Origin: Nematopogon swammerdamellus
Taxonomy: Eukaryota > Arthropoda > Insecta > Lepidoptera > Adelidae
Length of the DNA: 64,000 nt
Assembly: GCA_946902875.1 (NCBI GenBank)
Contig: OX336348.1
Span: 15,029,741-15,093,740, forward strand
Reading direction: 5' to 3'
Shown here one piece after another: positions 55,324 through 64,000 of the stretch. The notes beneath the pieces were generated by a model. It was not told the origin of the DNA, made no database searches, and was given only the letters and a program-made list of their open reading frames with translations. How positions within the stretch are numbered: the stretch's first letter is position 1; each line of letters starts with the position of its first letter. The position numbers were made by a program, and so were the translations under genes.

Positions 55324-55425
55324 AACGTCCGTGATGTCAGCACATAACACCGGGTGAACTAGGTGCCATGTCAGTGCTTCCCCCTTTGATCGTGCCGGCT
55401 ACACTGAACTGGTCGGAAAACACTA
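55324..55425 (-). repeat. SINE fragment, copy G
   Basis: Reverse-strand part of the 5S-type body (AACGTCCGTGATGTCAGC, GGTGAACTAGGTGCC, GGCTACACTGAACTGG). It is followed by a GAGGGCGAAGCCGCGGGC fragment of another repeat. Confidence 0.6.
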
Positions 55426-56065
55426 CGAGGGCGAAGCCGCGGGCATAAGTTAGTAGTAGCCTATATGTTAAACCAAAAAAAAGATAGCTACCTATCTAAC
55501 AGTAAAAAAAACATTTTTAAATCTGTGCTGTAGCTCGCGAACAAACATTCACACATATTTCCTCTTTTCAGTTCAGTTCAGTTCATTTATTAATCTTTCT
55601 TAGGTACTAATAGTACACTTGATTTCGTCAGTTGATTAATATATAAATCTAATCTCACGTACATTTATTATTAGGCGCACTGGCCATGACGGCGACATTT
55701 GGTTTAAGAACAAATTATATTATTATTCAAGAACAACATACTTAGCCTAACAAATGTACTTAGCTTCAATAGAATTGTCAAAATAAAATACAAGAACTAT
55801 CCAGACAAAGATCAGTGTTATAAAATTAATATCATCAAAAGAATTGTCATAAAATAAAAAATAAAATAAAATAAATTAATAAGAATACAATTAAAGTAAT
55901 AAAAAATAGATTACATTGTCAAATTTGTCAAAAACATTAGCATCAAAGAATTGTCAAAATAATAAAAAAGTTTAAATTAATCAATACTAAATTATTTCAG
56001 TGTAATTTGTTAAATAATCTACGGTTAAATATAAGTTAGTTATAATATTCTTCTACTGTGTAGCA

Positions 56066-58783
56066 TTATTTTTTGATAAGATACTTTTTTACTTCAGTCT
56101 GAAAGTATTTATCATCTAGTGTTTTAATACTTTCTGGTAGTTTATTATACAATTTTACACTGTTACAAATGAAGCTATTATATTTTTTAGCTAATCTACA
56201 TTTCACATTTACTATGTTGCCTTTGTTCCTTGTGTTATGACCATGAATGTCTGAAAACAGTGGAGTTCTGTTAAAGTTTTTCCGAGCATGTAGTAAGTTG
56301 TGGTAGATATATAAACTAGGCATCGTCATTATATTGTATTCTGTGAATTTAGATCTACACGTAGTTCGCAATTTCACTTTACGTATACTTTTAAGTGCTC
56401 GCTTCTGAAGTACAAATATTCTTTTAGCTGCGGCTCCTTTCCCCCAAAATTTTATACCGTAGTTCATGATACTTCCAAAATATGCATGGTAAACATTCAA
56501 TGCAACTTTCTGACCACATAGATCGTTTATCTTCTTAATCGCAAACACAGCAGAACTTAGTTTATTAGAAATATTGTCAATATGCTTGTCCCATATTAGT
56601 TTGGAGTCTAGCTTTATACCTAAAAATTTAACACAGTCTGTGAATTCTATTTTGTTGTCATCTATCTGAATATATTCTGGCGTGTTTTTCGGGCGCAATG
56701 AAAAGTAAAGAGCTTTAGTCTTGTCAACGTTAAATAACAGGTTATTGTGTTTAAACCATTGTTTTATTCTTGTCATTGTTGATTTAGCTGCTCTCATTGC
56801 TTGGCCAATGTCTTTACCTGCGAATAAGAAGGACGCATCATCTGCGAACATGACTAGACTCCCCTCGTTCTCCAGGCATTCAGGAAGGTAATTAATGTAC
56901 ACAAGGAACAAAAAAGGGCCTAGAATAGAACCTTGTGGTACTCCATAATGGCAAGAACTTTCATCAGAATAATGTCCGTCCATTGCAGTGACATGTTTCC
57001 TTCCTGATAAATATGACTTCATAAGGCTTAGAGCATTATTTTTGACGCCATAGTGTTCTAATTTTGCTACTAGAATGTCATGTTGGACACAATCGAAAGC
57101 CTTTGACAGATCGCAGAATACCCCTACGGTTTTCTGCGATCCGTCAAGTGCCTCGATTACATTCGTCAACATAGTTTCTATTGCATCATTGGTATCCTTT
57201 CCTTTGCGAAACCCAAATTGGCAGCTAGTGAGCAATTTATATTCGTCAAAATATTCCGCAAGTTGATCTAGAATTATCTTTTCAAAGAGTTTACTTAGTA
57301 CTGCTTGGATAGAAATAGGTCGATAATTGTTACATTCTTTTCTGGACCCAGTTTTGTGCAATGGAATTATTTTACCTATTTTCATAAGGTCAGGAAAAGT
57401 GCCGTCATCAATGCAATCATTAAAAATTTTCCCTAAAGTTGGAGCTAGATCTTTTATTACGTATTTGATGTGTTTTGTGGACATGTGCCAAAAGTCTTGC
57501 GAGTTTTTAATTTTAATATTATTGTATGTCTTAATGATAGTTTGTGGTGTGATGTGTTCAAATTTAAAGTAATTATTTTTAGCTTCTGAAGTGGTTTTCA
57601 TATATTTAATGGAATTATTTATTGAGTACATATTTTTGGTCATTTTATTAGCTATGTTTGCAAAATATTCGTTAAGTACATTTAATTTTATTGGTATTTT
57701 ATTTACTTCTATCGTATTTTTACCGGTTTCTCGTTTTATTATAGCCCAAGTTGTTTTCACAGTGTTTTTAGAGTTGCATATTTCCTCGCTAAACTTCATG
57801 CTTTTCGCTAGCTTTACTACCTTTTTATAGACCTTACTATATTGTTTTACGTAGTTCTCCATTGCCTCACTCGTGTACTTATCTCTGTACAGCTGATACA
57901 TACGTTTTCTAGAGATACGTATTCCTGGCGTAGCCCACTGATTGAAGCTTGTAGGTTTGTGTTTACTCTCTACAAGAGGCCAATGTTTATGCATACCGTA
58001 TTTTAACGTGTTAAATAAATGTTCATAATCACAATTGGGGTGTGCTTCTTCACTATGATTTGAGAGGTTATATTCTAGGTAATTTTTCAATTGCTCAATA
58101 GTCTTAGTATTGACTTTTCTGAACTTGCGTTTTGGCAAAGACATTATCTCGGTTGTGAAAGGACTTACTAAAACCTGACCATATTGGTCCGACTCCATCC
58201 AAGAATCAACTTCGGACTTAAATGATTCTTGATTGGTAAAAATGTTATCTATGCAGGTAGACGATGTTTTCGTAACCCTTGTTGGTTCATTAAGCATTCT
58301 AGTTAAATTAAAGCACCTCATCAAGTCTTCTAAATAATTTTTTTCATTACTTTCTTCAAGAAAGTTTACGTTGAAATCCCCACATACCACGATGTTTTTT
58401 GTTGTATGAGATATTTTTTCGAGAGTTTTTTCAAGTAGCTTTAAATACGTTTCAAAATTACCATCAAGTGATCTATAAATGCAGCATATTATTAAATTAT
58501 TTATTTCCGCACATGCTATTTCGAAATCTTTTTCAGTTGATAGTGCAGTAATATCGGACCTATTCCTAGCCTTATGATTATTCCTTGTCATTATTAAAAC
58601 ACCGCCATCTTTTAGCTTTTTCCTTCGATAATCGCTTACAATTTTCATTCCTTCTATTACTACAGATTCGTGTTCCTTCAACCATGACTCTGTTATGCAT
58701 AATATGTCAACATTGTTATCGTGTATTACTAACGATAAGTCAAGGCATTTATTTCGTATACTTTGTATATTTTGATGTAGCAT
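56066..58783 (-). CDS. LINE ORF2: AP endonuclease + reverse transcriptase, 905 aa
   Basis: The protein would nick target DNA and reverse-transcribe LINE RNA in the nucleus. Endonuclease at about residues 1-220: HQN at 3-5, TESWL, CGDFNVNF. The expected final SDH is SDQ here, with CAA at 58184-58186 (residue 200), whereas the related copy at 1095-1103 keeps SDH. Reverse transcriptase at about 420-700: NYRPISIQA, SKAFDC, GVPQGSILGP, FADDASF (catalytic aspartates intact). The C-terminal part, from about residue 700, includes YHAYFGSIMNYGIKFWG and FICNSVKLYNKLPESI. The ATG at 58783 is the first in frame and sits directly before the endonuclease fold. Confidence 0.9.
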   Translation of the reverse strand: MLHQNIQSIRNKCLDLSLVIHDNNVDILCITESWLKEHESVVIEGMKIVSDYRRKKLKDGGVLIMTRNNHKARNRSDITALSTEKDFEIACAEINNLIICCIYRSLDGNFETYLKLLEKTLEKISHTTKNIVVCGDFNVNFLEESNEKNYLEDLMRCFNLTRMLNEPTRVTKTSSTCIDNIFTNQESFKSEVDSWMESDQYGQVLVSPFTTEIMSLPKRKFRKVNTKTIEQLKNYLEYNLSNHSEEAHPNCDYEHLFNTLKYGMHKHWPLVESKHKPTSFNQWATPGIRISRKRMYQLYRDKYTSEAMENYVKQYSKVYKKVVKLAKSMKFSEEICNSKNTVKTTWAIIKRETGKNTIEVNKIPIKLNVLNEYFANIANKMTKNMYSINNSIKYMKTTSEAKNNYFKFEHITPQTIIKTYNNIKIKNSQDFWHMSTKHIKYVIKDLAPTLGKIFNDCIDDGTFPDLMKIGKIIPLHKTGSRKECNNYRPISIQAVLSKLFEKIILDQLAEYFDEYKLLTSCQFGFRKGKDTNDAIETMLTNVIEALDGSQKTVGVFCDLSKAFDCVQHDILVAKLEHYGVKNNALSLMKSYLSGRKHVTAMDGHYSDESSCHYGVPQGSILGPFLFLVYINYLPECLENEGSLVMFADDASFLFAGKDIGQAMRAAKSTMTRIKQWFKHNNLLFNVDKTKALYFSLRPKNTPEYIQIDDNKIEFTDCVKFLGIKLDSKLIWDKHIDNISNKLSSAVFAIKKINDLCGQKVALNVYHAYFGSIMNYGIKFWGKGAAAKRIFVLQKRALKSIRKVKLRTTCRSKFTEYNIMTMPSLYIYHNLLHARKNFNRTPLFSDIHGHNTRNKGNIVNVKCRLAKKYNSFICNSVKLYNKLPESIKTLDDKYFQTEVKKYLIKK

Positions 58784-58812
58784 TATTAAGTTACTCTTGC
58801 TCTTGGGCAGTA

Positions 58813-60609
58813 TTAGTTTATGACTGAAGCTGCCATTTTTTCTCCTAAAAAAGATTGATTTTCATGATGTGATATTGTTTCGTTTGTAACATTTATGAAT
58901 TTCAAGTTAGAGTTGACTATGAACGAGTCATTGTTGAGAGATTGGCCAAGCACACGAATGCCTTTACTGCCTGTTTCAAAAATATTTAAGTCAATGTATT
59001 CACCATATTGATATCTTTTAATGTTCGAAAGTATTTTTTTATTTATCACATGTATGTTGCTGTTTATTTTTTCAGCCGGATATTTAGTATTCGACTGTGG
59101 GATATATCTAAGGTTACTAATGGTACATCTAATATTCATTTCATTACAATGTTCTAATAAGCTACTGACACTCTTGAGATATGTCTTTACATTACGATTT
59201 GACGAGCTGTCTCCTGCTATTACTACTACTTGGTCGTCATTCGACATGTTCTTTGTAAGGTCTTTTATATTTTTTTCAAGATCTTCAAGAGACGCATTGG
59301 GTTTGTATATCCCTGTAACTCTGGAACGCGTGCAAATTTTGTTCATATAATGTGCTATTCCTCGTCCATGGAAATCATAAATTATCAAGATTTTGTTTTT
59401 TATATCCGCTGATCTTGAGACCTCAGCGAGTCTTAGAGGTAATACAAGGGACTGCGTCAGGATGTCATCAGGCGGTGTTTGGGTGCTGACCAACGGACTC
59501 GGGGCACCTGTCAGTGCGTTGGTCGGGGCACTGGAGGGTCCTCCCTCGGTGCTGTGGGCCTCTCCGCTGGATGCCTCTACGCTGGGGGAAAGGACTTCGT
59601 CGGCTCTGAGGGCCTCTACGCGGATAGACAAGGCCTGGTGTACTTCATCGGTCCTGGGTATATCAGCTTCCAGGCTGGGGACTCCGTCGGGGGCTTCCAT
59701 GCTGGGGGAGGGAACTCCGCTGGTGCTGGTGGCTTCCAGACTTCCGCCAGTGTGGGGGTCGGTCAGTTTGGTTGACGATGTCTTGCTACCTCTATTTGTA
59801 TTTTTAATGTTAGATCGGGTGATGCGCTTTGTATTTACCATTCGTATCAATGGTGCTTTCTTGCAATCTGAACGTTTTCGTTTATTCTTATTCCCAGGTG
59901 TCGGTTTTACACCACTAATTGTGGTACTTTCAGAAATTTCAGTGGAGACTGTGTGTGAAGCAGCATCAACAGCATGAAGAGGGTTGTCGGGGTCATGAGA
60001 GTGAGAGGGCGTATCTTGGGCGTCGGGGGAGGTGTCGGGGGTGTCTATATTCTTGTGGTATGATATATTTCTTTCATTAATATCTTTTGTACAACATTTT
60101 GAAATCGCAGTGGCAGCAGCATTATAGGATGTTAATTGTAAAGATTGTGACCTAATCACCGCATTCCTCTCTTCGATTTCTCGTCTTAATTTCATATTAC
60201 TTTCTTTTTCCATTTTTAGTTCTATCGTTAGTTTTTCCATCTCTGTTGACAATCCATCATATGCGTATACACCAGAGTTTGAGATTAATTCATGATATTT
60301 GTTTAATAGACATTTTTTCAGTTCAACATTCTCATCCAAGACTTTCTCAAAAAGGCTGAAATCGTTTTGGTATTTCTCAATAATTACTGATGTTCTTTCT
60401 AGATCATTATTTAATGTGATTATGCTGTTGTCTTTCTGAGTTAGCTGAATCTTGAGTTCTTTTATACATTTCCATAATTTTTGTAGTTCAAGTTCATTGT
60501 CCGAATGTTCCATGAGTAGTGTCTCATTTTGTCTCTCTAGATTAGTTATTGGATTGTGCATTTTCCTAGTTGCTTCGATAGTAGACTTGCTTCTTAATAT
60601 TCGTGACAT
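58813..60609 (-). CDS. LINE ORF1: coiled coil + SGNH-like domain, 598 aa
   Basis: ORF1 proteins coat LINE RNA. Residues about 20-190 show heptad-like leucine/isoleucine spacing with charged residues, a likely coiled coil for self-association. Residues about 190-400 are rich in S, T, P, A and D (low complexity), with basic patches such as KNKRKRSDCKK. Residues about 406-595 resemble an SGNH esterase-like fold: ILIIYDFHGRGIA at the block I position and VVVIAGDSS at 461-469 near the block III position. Block I normally reads GDSH; here Phe replaces the nucleophile Ser (residue 413), so esterase activity is doubtful. ORF2 follows after 29 bases. Confidence 0.75.
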   Translation of the reverse strand: MSRILRSKSTIEATRKMHNPITNLERQNETLLMEHSDNELELQKLWKCIKELKIQLTQKDNSIITLNNDLERTSVIIEKYQNDFSLFEKVLDENVELKKCLLNKYHELISNSGVYAYDGLSTEMEKLTIELKMEKESNMKLRREIEERNAVIRSQSLQLTSYNAAATAISKCCTKDINERNISYHKNIDTPDTSPDAQDTPSHSHDPDNPLHAVDAASHTVSTEISESTTISGVKPTPGNKNKRKRSDCKKAPLIRMVNTKRITRSNIKNTNRGSKTSSTKLTDPHTGGSLEATSTSGVPSPSMEAPDGVPSLEADIPRTDEVHQALSIRVEALRADEVLSPSVEASSGEAHSTEGGPSSAPTNALTGAPSPLVSTQTPPDDILTQSLVLPLRLAEVSRSADIKNKILIIYDFHGRGIAHYMNKICTRSRVTGIYKPNASLEDLEKNIKDLTKNMSNDDQVVVIAGDSSSNRNVKTYLKSVSSLLEHCNEMNIRCTISNLRYIPQSNTKYPAEKINSNIHVINKKILSNIKRYQYGEYIDLNIFETGSKGIRVLGQSLNNDSFIVNSNLKFINVTNETISHHENQSFLGEKMAASVIN

Positions 60610-60754
60610 TTTTAAGCAAGCCTTGGTTTTTCTATGGTCAGTCAGATTGTATTTATCTATCAGTTTTCAAGTTCAAGGAAGTATGTGTATGTGATTGTAA
60701 GTTGAGCTTGTTATGCCAACGTATAATAAAACAGATAAATATCGAATCTCTTGA

Positions 60755-60838
60755 GCCTTGAACCACGAGTCTTCGCCTTAGCCCTTAGTCAACAGACACG
60801 TCGCGTTAACCACTCGGCTACGCTGTACACTTATTAGT
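60755..60838 (-). repeat. tRNA-like sequence (SINE head or tRNA relic)
   Basis: The minus strand reads AGCGTAGCCGAGTGGTTAAC (A-box type) and, 40 bases on, GTGGTTCAAGGC (B-box type). Pairing in the arms is imperfect, so a functional tRNA is not claimed. Confidence 0.45.
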
Positions 60839-60924
60839 GTAGCAAATTAAGCCAATGCTCTCGTTGTGATTGATGATTTCTCCGATGCGACATGTAATGT
60901 TTGATTCGTTCTTGAATATTGGCA

Positions 60925-61140
60925 TTGTAGTACGGCTCCTCGATAACAGATGGCGTTATACCTTCATGTTTACTTTAAACACAAAGATTGCGGCCACTCG
61001 ACACCAGATGGTGTTATTTTGCTATTCGCTGAATAATGTGACGCTGTAGTGCGGGCACTCGACAACAGGTAGCGTTATTTACTTCGTTAAACCATATGTG
61101 ATGCTGTAGTGCGGCCACTCGACAACAGATGCCGCTGTGC
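60925..61140 (+). repeat. Four decayed copies of a ~65-bp unit
   Basis: CTCGACAACAGATGGCGTTATTT-like words occur at about 60938, 60998, 61050 and 61119, with GCGGCCA and TGTAGTGCGG between them. Confidence 0.6.
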
Positions 61141-62202
61141 ACGTCAACATGAATAACGAATTTTCTGAAGGTCACCTTGTGATATTTTTTCCAGTATTTT
61201 GAGGTTAGTTTATGGTAACAATAATAAGTGGTGGCGTATCTGCACTTACTGTCTTTCTTAAAATAATGACAATTCGATGGACAACATAATAAAATTCCAC
61301 TTTGCACGAGAATTGATAAATTACGAGAATGTACTAGTTTTATTACCACTATGAAAAACCGTAGTTTTCACTTATTTTACTTATTGATCAATGTTATATA
61401 TAACACTATGACATATATTTCACTGTTTTATTTGTATATTGATAATTTATTAAAAATTTTGTGACTATATTATAATTTAATAATAAAAACAAACACGGGA
61501 GCTCTCATTTATGAACTTGGTCGAACAGCGCCATCTCAACTACTTCAATATAATGCATTGATATTTTTATCGAAAGAAGCAGCCCTAGTGTCACCGAGTT
61601 TGCTTCAAGGCCCCACGTCGGCGCGCAGCGCAGGTGCAAAGCAATAATCACTTTACGCTCTTTCGTTTAGGTACATTTTCGCACGCAGCGACTGGCGATG
61701 TAAAAAGTTTAGGCTATTAAAGCCGAAGGTATGTCACTTTTTCTATGGAGAGATTCATCTGTTACGAAGTAACTATTAAGTAATCTGTGGCCCTGTCAAC
61801 TCGTATTCACCCGTACTCCTCTTTCAAGGCGCCGCTTTCGCTGGTTGGAGCAGGATGCAACACAATCAATCAAACATATAAAAGCTAGATATATGGCGTG
61901 CGTGAGGCGTCGCTGACTTTTATTTATCTCTATTGGTGGCAAATATTTTTGTAGTACATTATTTTCACTACATCCAACCATCATGAGGTCAGCGCACTCC
62001 AATAAAGCAGCCAACCGTCGCTTTTTTGTGCGACTTGATTTACAAATATTGAAATTTCGAACTGAAAACTTATATTTATCAAAATATAATATAGCCTATG
62101 TTACTCAGGAACTCCTTGCTCAGGAATAGTGTAGCTTTCTATTAGTGAAAGAATTTTTACAATGGGTTCAGTAGTTCCAGAAATTACCCCGTACATACAA
62201 AC
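61141..62202. other. Non-coding stretch, nothing recognised
   Basis: AT-rich, with a short GC patch near 61600-61640. No gene supported. Confidence 0.35.
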
Positions 62203-62581
62203 AAGCATCGGCTTCTCATGCGAGAGGTCCGAGGTTCAAATCCGGTCGGCGTGTACCAGTTTTTTTTTCTGACGAAAAATTTAAGTCCACACCTACACCT
62301 GCTGCTTCACCGTTCGGAAACGGTTTAAAACTGTAGGTCCCTTCCCTTCCCCCTTACTATGTGGTAGGCTCAAATTGTAGCCGACTGGGTTGATACTACC
62401 GTACTGGATGTAAGATGGCCCCATAGCAGCCTCGGTTGTGTCCTGCACTAGTCCAGTATGGCCAGCAATCCAGCTAAGTGTCCGGTATGCCACCTACCTT
62501 CTCGGAGGTGATATTGGCTGGTCGGAGCATGTGCTTGGGCTCCTCCGACTCAGCCACCCAAACCGAATTACATAAAAAACA
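62203..62581 (+). mobile_element. tRNA-derived SINE, copy 2 (5' shortened)
   Basis: Starts inside the tRNA-like head (ATCGGCTTCTCATGCGAGAG) and contains the B box GGTTCAAATCC. The body has CTGTAGGTCCCTTCCC, GTGGTAGG, ACCGTACTGGATGTAAG and CCTCGGTTGTGTCC. It ends CTCAGCCACCCAAACCG then ACATAAAAAACAAAC. Counterpart of 36953-37325. Confidence 0.8.
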
Positions 62582-62679
62582 AACAAACAAACATACAAAC
62601 AAACAAATTTGACCTCTTTGGTGTAGAAGATAGATATTGGAATGTAAAAATAAAATATACCTACACATACATTTAAGGG

Positions 62680-62790
62680 ATGTCGGCTCCAAGTGTGTTC
62701 TATCGCTTATTCCATGGGGAGTGGTCGGAGGAGCTATTTAATGCGATCCCGCCGTCCCCTTTCCACCTCCGCACCATGCGCGCCGGGCAA
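62680..62790 (+). repeat. LINE ORF2 fragment
   Basis: Codes FYRLFHGEWSEELFNAIPPS then FHLRTMRAG, almost the same as residues of the LINE at 25.1 kb. Only about 35 codons survive. Confidence 0.7.
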
Positions 62791-63290
62791 CACGCGTTCG
62801 ATTCCGAGAAATCAGTTCCGTTTCTCGGAATTAATTGATTCTAGGAAAGTAGGAAAATTTAAAATATTAATTGATTCTGGCCTTCCCGCAGGATACACTT
62901 GATGTAAGTACGACATCGTTATTGCTATTTTAAAAATATTTTTACTTAATGGCGCGAAATAACTTACCTATTGGAACTGCGTTTTCATTCACAAGCTCGT
63001 GGAAGCGTGCACTAACAACTAAACTGCGCTCTGGCTGCGGCTGCGCATGCTCCCTTGAATGGGATATAGCTCTTTTTTTCAACTGTTCGTAAAAGTTTAT
63101 AAAGGTTATAGGTACCTTGTTAGAAAGATCATGAAGCCGTGTAATTATTTTAGTAATTTGTATGCCAATTGTCATATATTTTTTTCTTATAATTCATGTA
63201 GAGGGGGTATCGCTGTTCGCGTCCGTGACACCTTAATGTCCTTAAGTCACGCGTGCTTCCTGGGTGGTGCTAAATGAACAGCAAACAGCG
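62791..63290. other. Non-coding stretch
   Basis: No recognised gene. Includes a TTCTCGGAATTAATTGATTCT word repeated in part near 62865 (AATTGATTCTGG). Confidence 0.35.
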
Positions 63291-63799
63291 TGTGGGAGAT
63301 CTTCGGTTCGCCTGGGTATGCCACTACACCCCGGGAAACAATTACACCGCCATAACAGTTCTCTGCGTTCCGGTGACTTCCCGGGGACCCAGTAGCAGGA
63401 GGGGCTGGCTGTGACGAGGAGTGGGCCAGTGGCTCTAAAGCCGTATCACTGCCCAGGGGTAGTGCATCGACACGATGGCCAGGGAGACCCGGTGAAACGG
63501 CTGTTCCGCTGGCCGCCCGCCGGGTAGTATAGGGGCCCAATCGCGCCTAACCAGCGCGAAAGGCTGACCCGGTCAACCGGCGCATAATCTCGGAGTGGCC
63601 CGTCGTGCCGGTTGGTGACCGGTTGTAGGGGTCCCGGCGGCCATTTCCGAGGGGGACCGAGGGCCCATCCGTCCATCGTGTCGGCGCTCCACTATCCTGA
63701 GCAGATAGTGATAAAGTAAATCGTCGCAGCCGCCTTTCAATGCTTTCTCTCCCCCCTTCAATAATGGCAGCACAAAATAAAAGAAAAAACGTATGCTAA
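63291..63799 (+). other. Probable LINE 5' region
   Basis: GC-rich sequence just before an endonuclease-coding start, with GGTGACCGGTTGTAGGGG and GGCGGCCATTTCCGAGG words. Open frames on minus are composition artefacts. Its role as a 5' UTR is inferred from position. Confidence 0.4.
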
Positions 63800-64000
63800 C
63801 CGGTGCACAACCCCACACATTTCAGCGTGGACGTAACAAATGTGCGGGGATTGCACTCCAATTTGGATGCCGTCCACCACCATTTGGAGACAGCGAAGCC
63901 GGCTTTGTTATTTCTGACGGAGACGCAAATATCTCGCCCAGCCGACACGTCGTACTTGCACTACCCCGGGTACATCCTGGAAGAAGCCTTCCTTTCCCGT
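63800..64000 (+). CDS. LINE AP-endonuclease N-terminus, runs off the window
   Basis: 67 codons are open from 63800 (after a TAA at 63797-63799) to the window end without ATG. Wording: HFSVDVTNVRGLHSNLDAV, KPALLFLTETQIS, YLHYPGYILEEAF. N-VRGL-SN-D at the start and the LTET box are the first endonuclease motifs (asparagine and glutamate) of CR1/Jockey-type LINEs. It may be the 5' end of the family seen at 24.8-27.1 kb. Confidence 0.75.

Larger units (their letters stand above)
55567..60700 (-). mobile_element. Apparently full-length CR1-type LINE, both ORFs intact
   Basis: Minus strand. The 5' UTR is short (start near 60700, approximate), ORF1 is 60609-58813, a 29-base spacer follows, ORF2 is 58783-56066, and an AT-rich 3' UTR ends in TGAAC tandem units (55567-55590). 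Same clade as the element at 0-3.8 kb, since both ORFs align by eye. No internal stop or frameshift was found. Whether it can still jump depends on two active-site oddities described for its ORFs. Confidence 0.8.

Overview
This window reads as nuclear DNA of an insect, most probably a moth or butterfly (Lepidoptera). The reasons are AT-rich sequence with intron-like splice signals, dense CR1/Jockey-type LINEs, short palindromic MITEs, dispersed repeats of types common in lepidopteran genomes, and no bacterial operon structure. Nearly all recognisable coding capacity belongs to mobile elements. Only one pair of exons (8.6 and 13.2 kb), and perhaps the end of a gene near 39 kb, look like host genes. 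Family names are assigned from sequence features alone; no database was searched.

Layout. 0-3.8 kb: a decayed LINE (end of ORF1, ORF2, 3' tail). 3.9-7.4 kb: a foldback-like element with terminal inverted repeats of about 475 bp. 8.6-13.4 kb: two exons of an unrecognised cysteine-containing protein, both bounded by phase-1 introns, separated by an intron filled with a 136-bp satellite array. 14.2-24.3 kb: the centrepiece, a 10.1-kb palindromic Polinton/Maverick-like element. It is flanked by a 6-bp target duplication, and its arms of about 4 kb carry near-identical inverted copies of a protein-primed DNA polymerase B gene. The polymerase C-terminus and an inserted THAP-like repeat lie between the arms. 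24.8-27.1 kb: a truncated LINE. 28-31.2 kb: MITEs and a cluster of ten AACCGGTT palindromes. 31.3 kb: a Helitron relic. 33-38.5 kb: SINEs nested with LINE relics. 38.9-45.1 kb: a GC-rich island, several minisatellites and an LTR-like sequence with a good core promoter. 45.1-55.5 kb: fragments of SINEs and LINEs, tandem arrays, inverted repeats and a second THAP-like repeat. 55.6-60.7 kb: an apparently intact two-ORF LINE on the minus strand. 60.7-64 kb: tRNA-like sequence, a tRNA-derived SINE and the 5' end of another LINE.

How the parts relate. The LINEs would supply reverse transcriptase for the SINEs. Two SINE families, one with a 5S-rRNA-like head and one with a tRNA-like head, share a similar body. 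The polymerase element looks like a non-autonomous derivative: no integrase, packaging ATPase or capsid gene was found between its termini, both polymerase copies are broken at different sites, and motif C has lost a catalytic aspartate.
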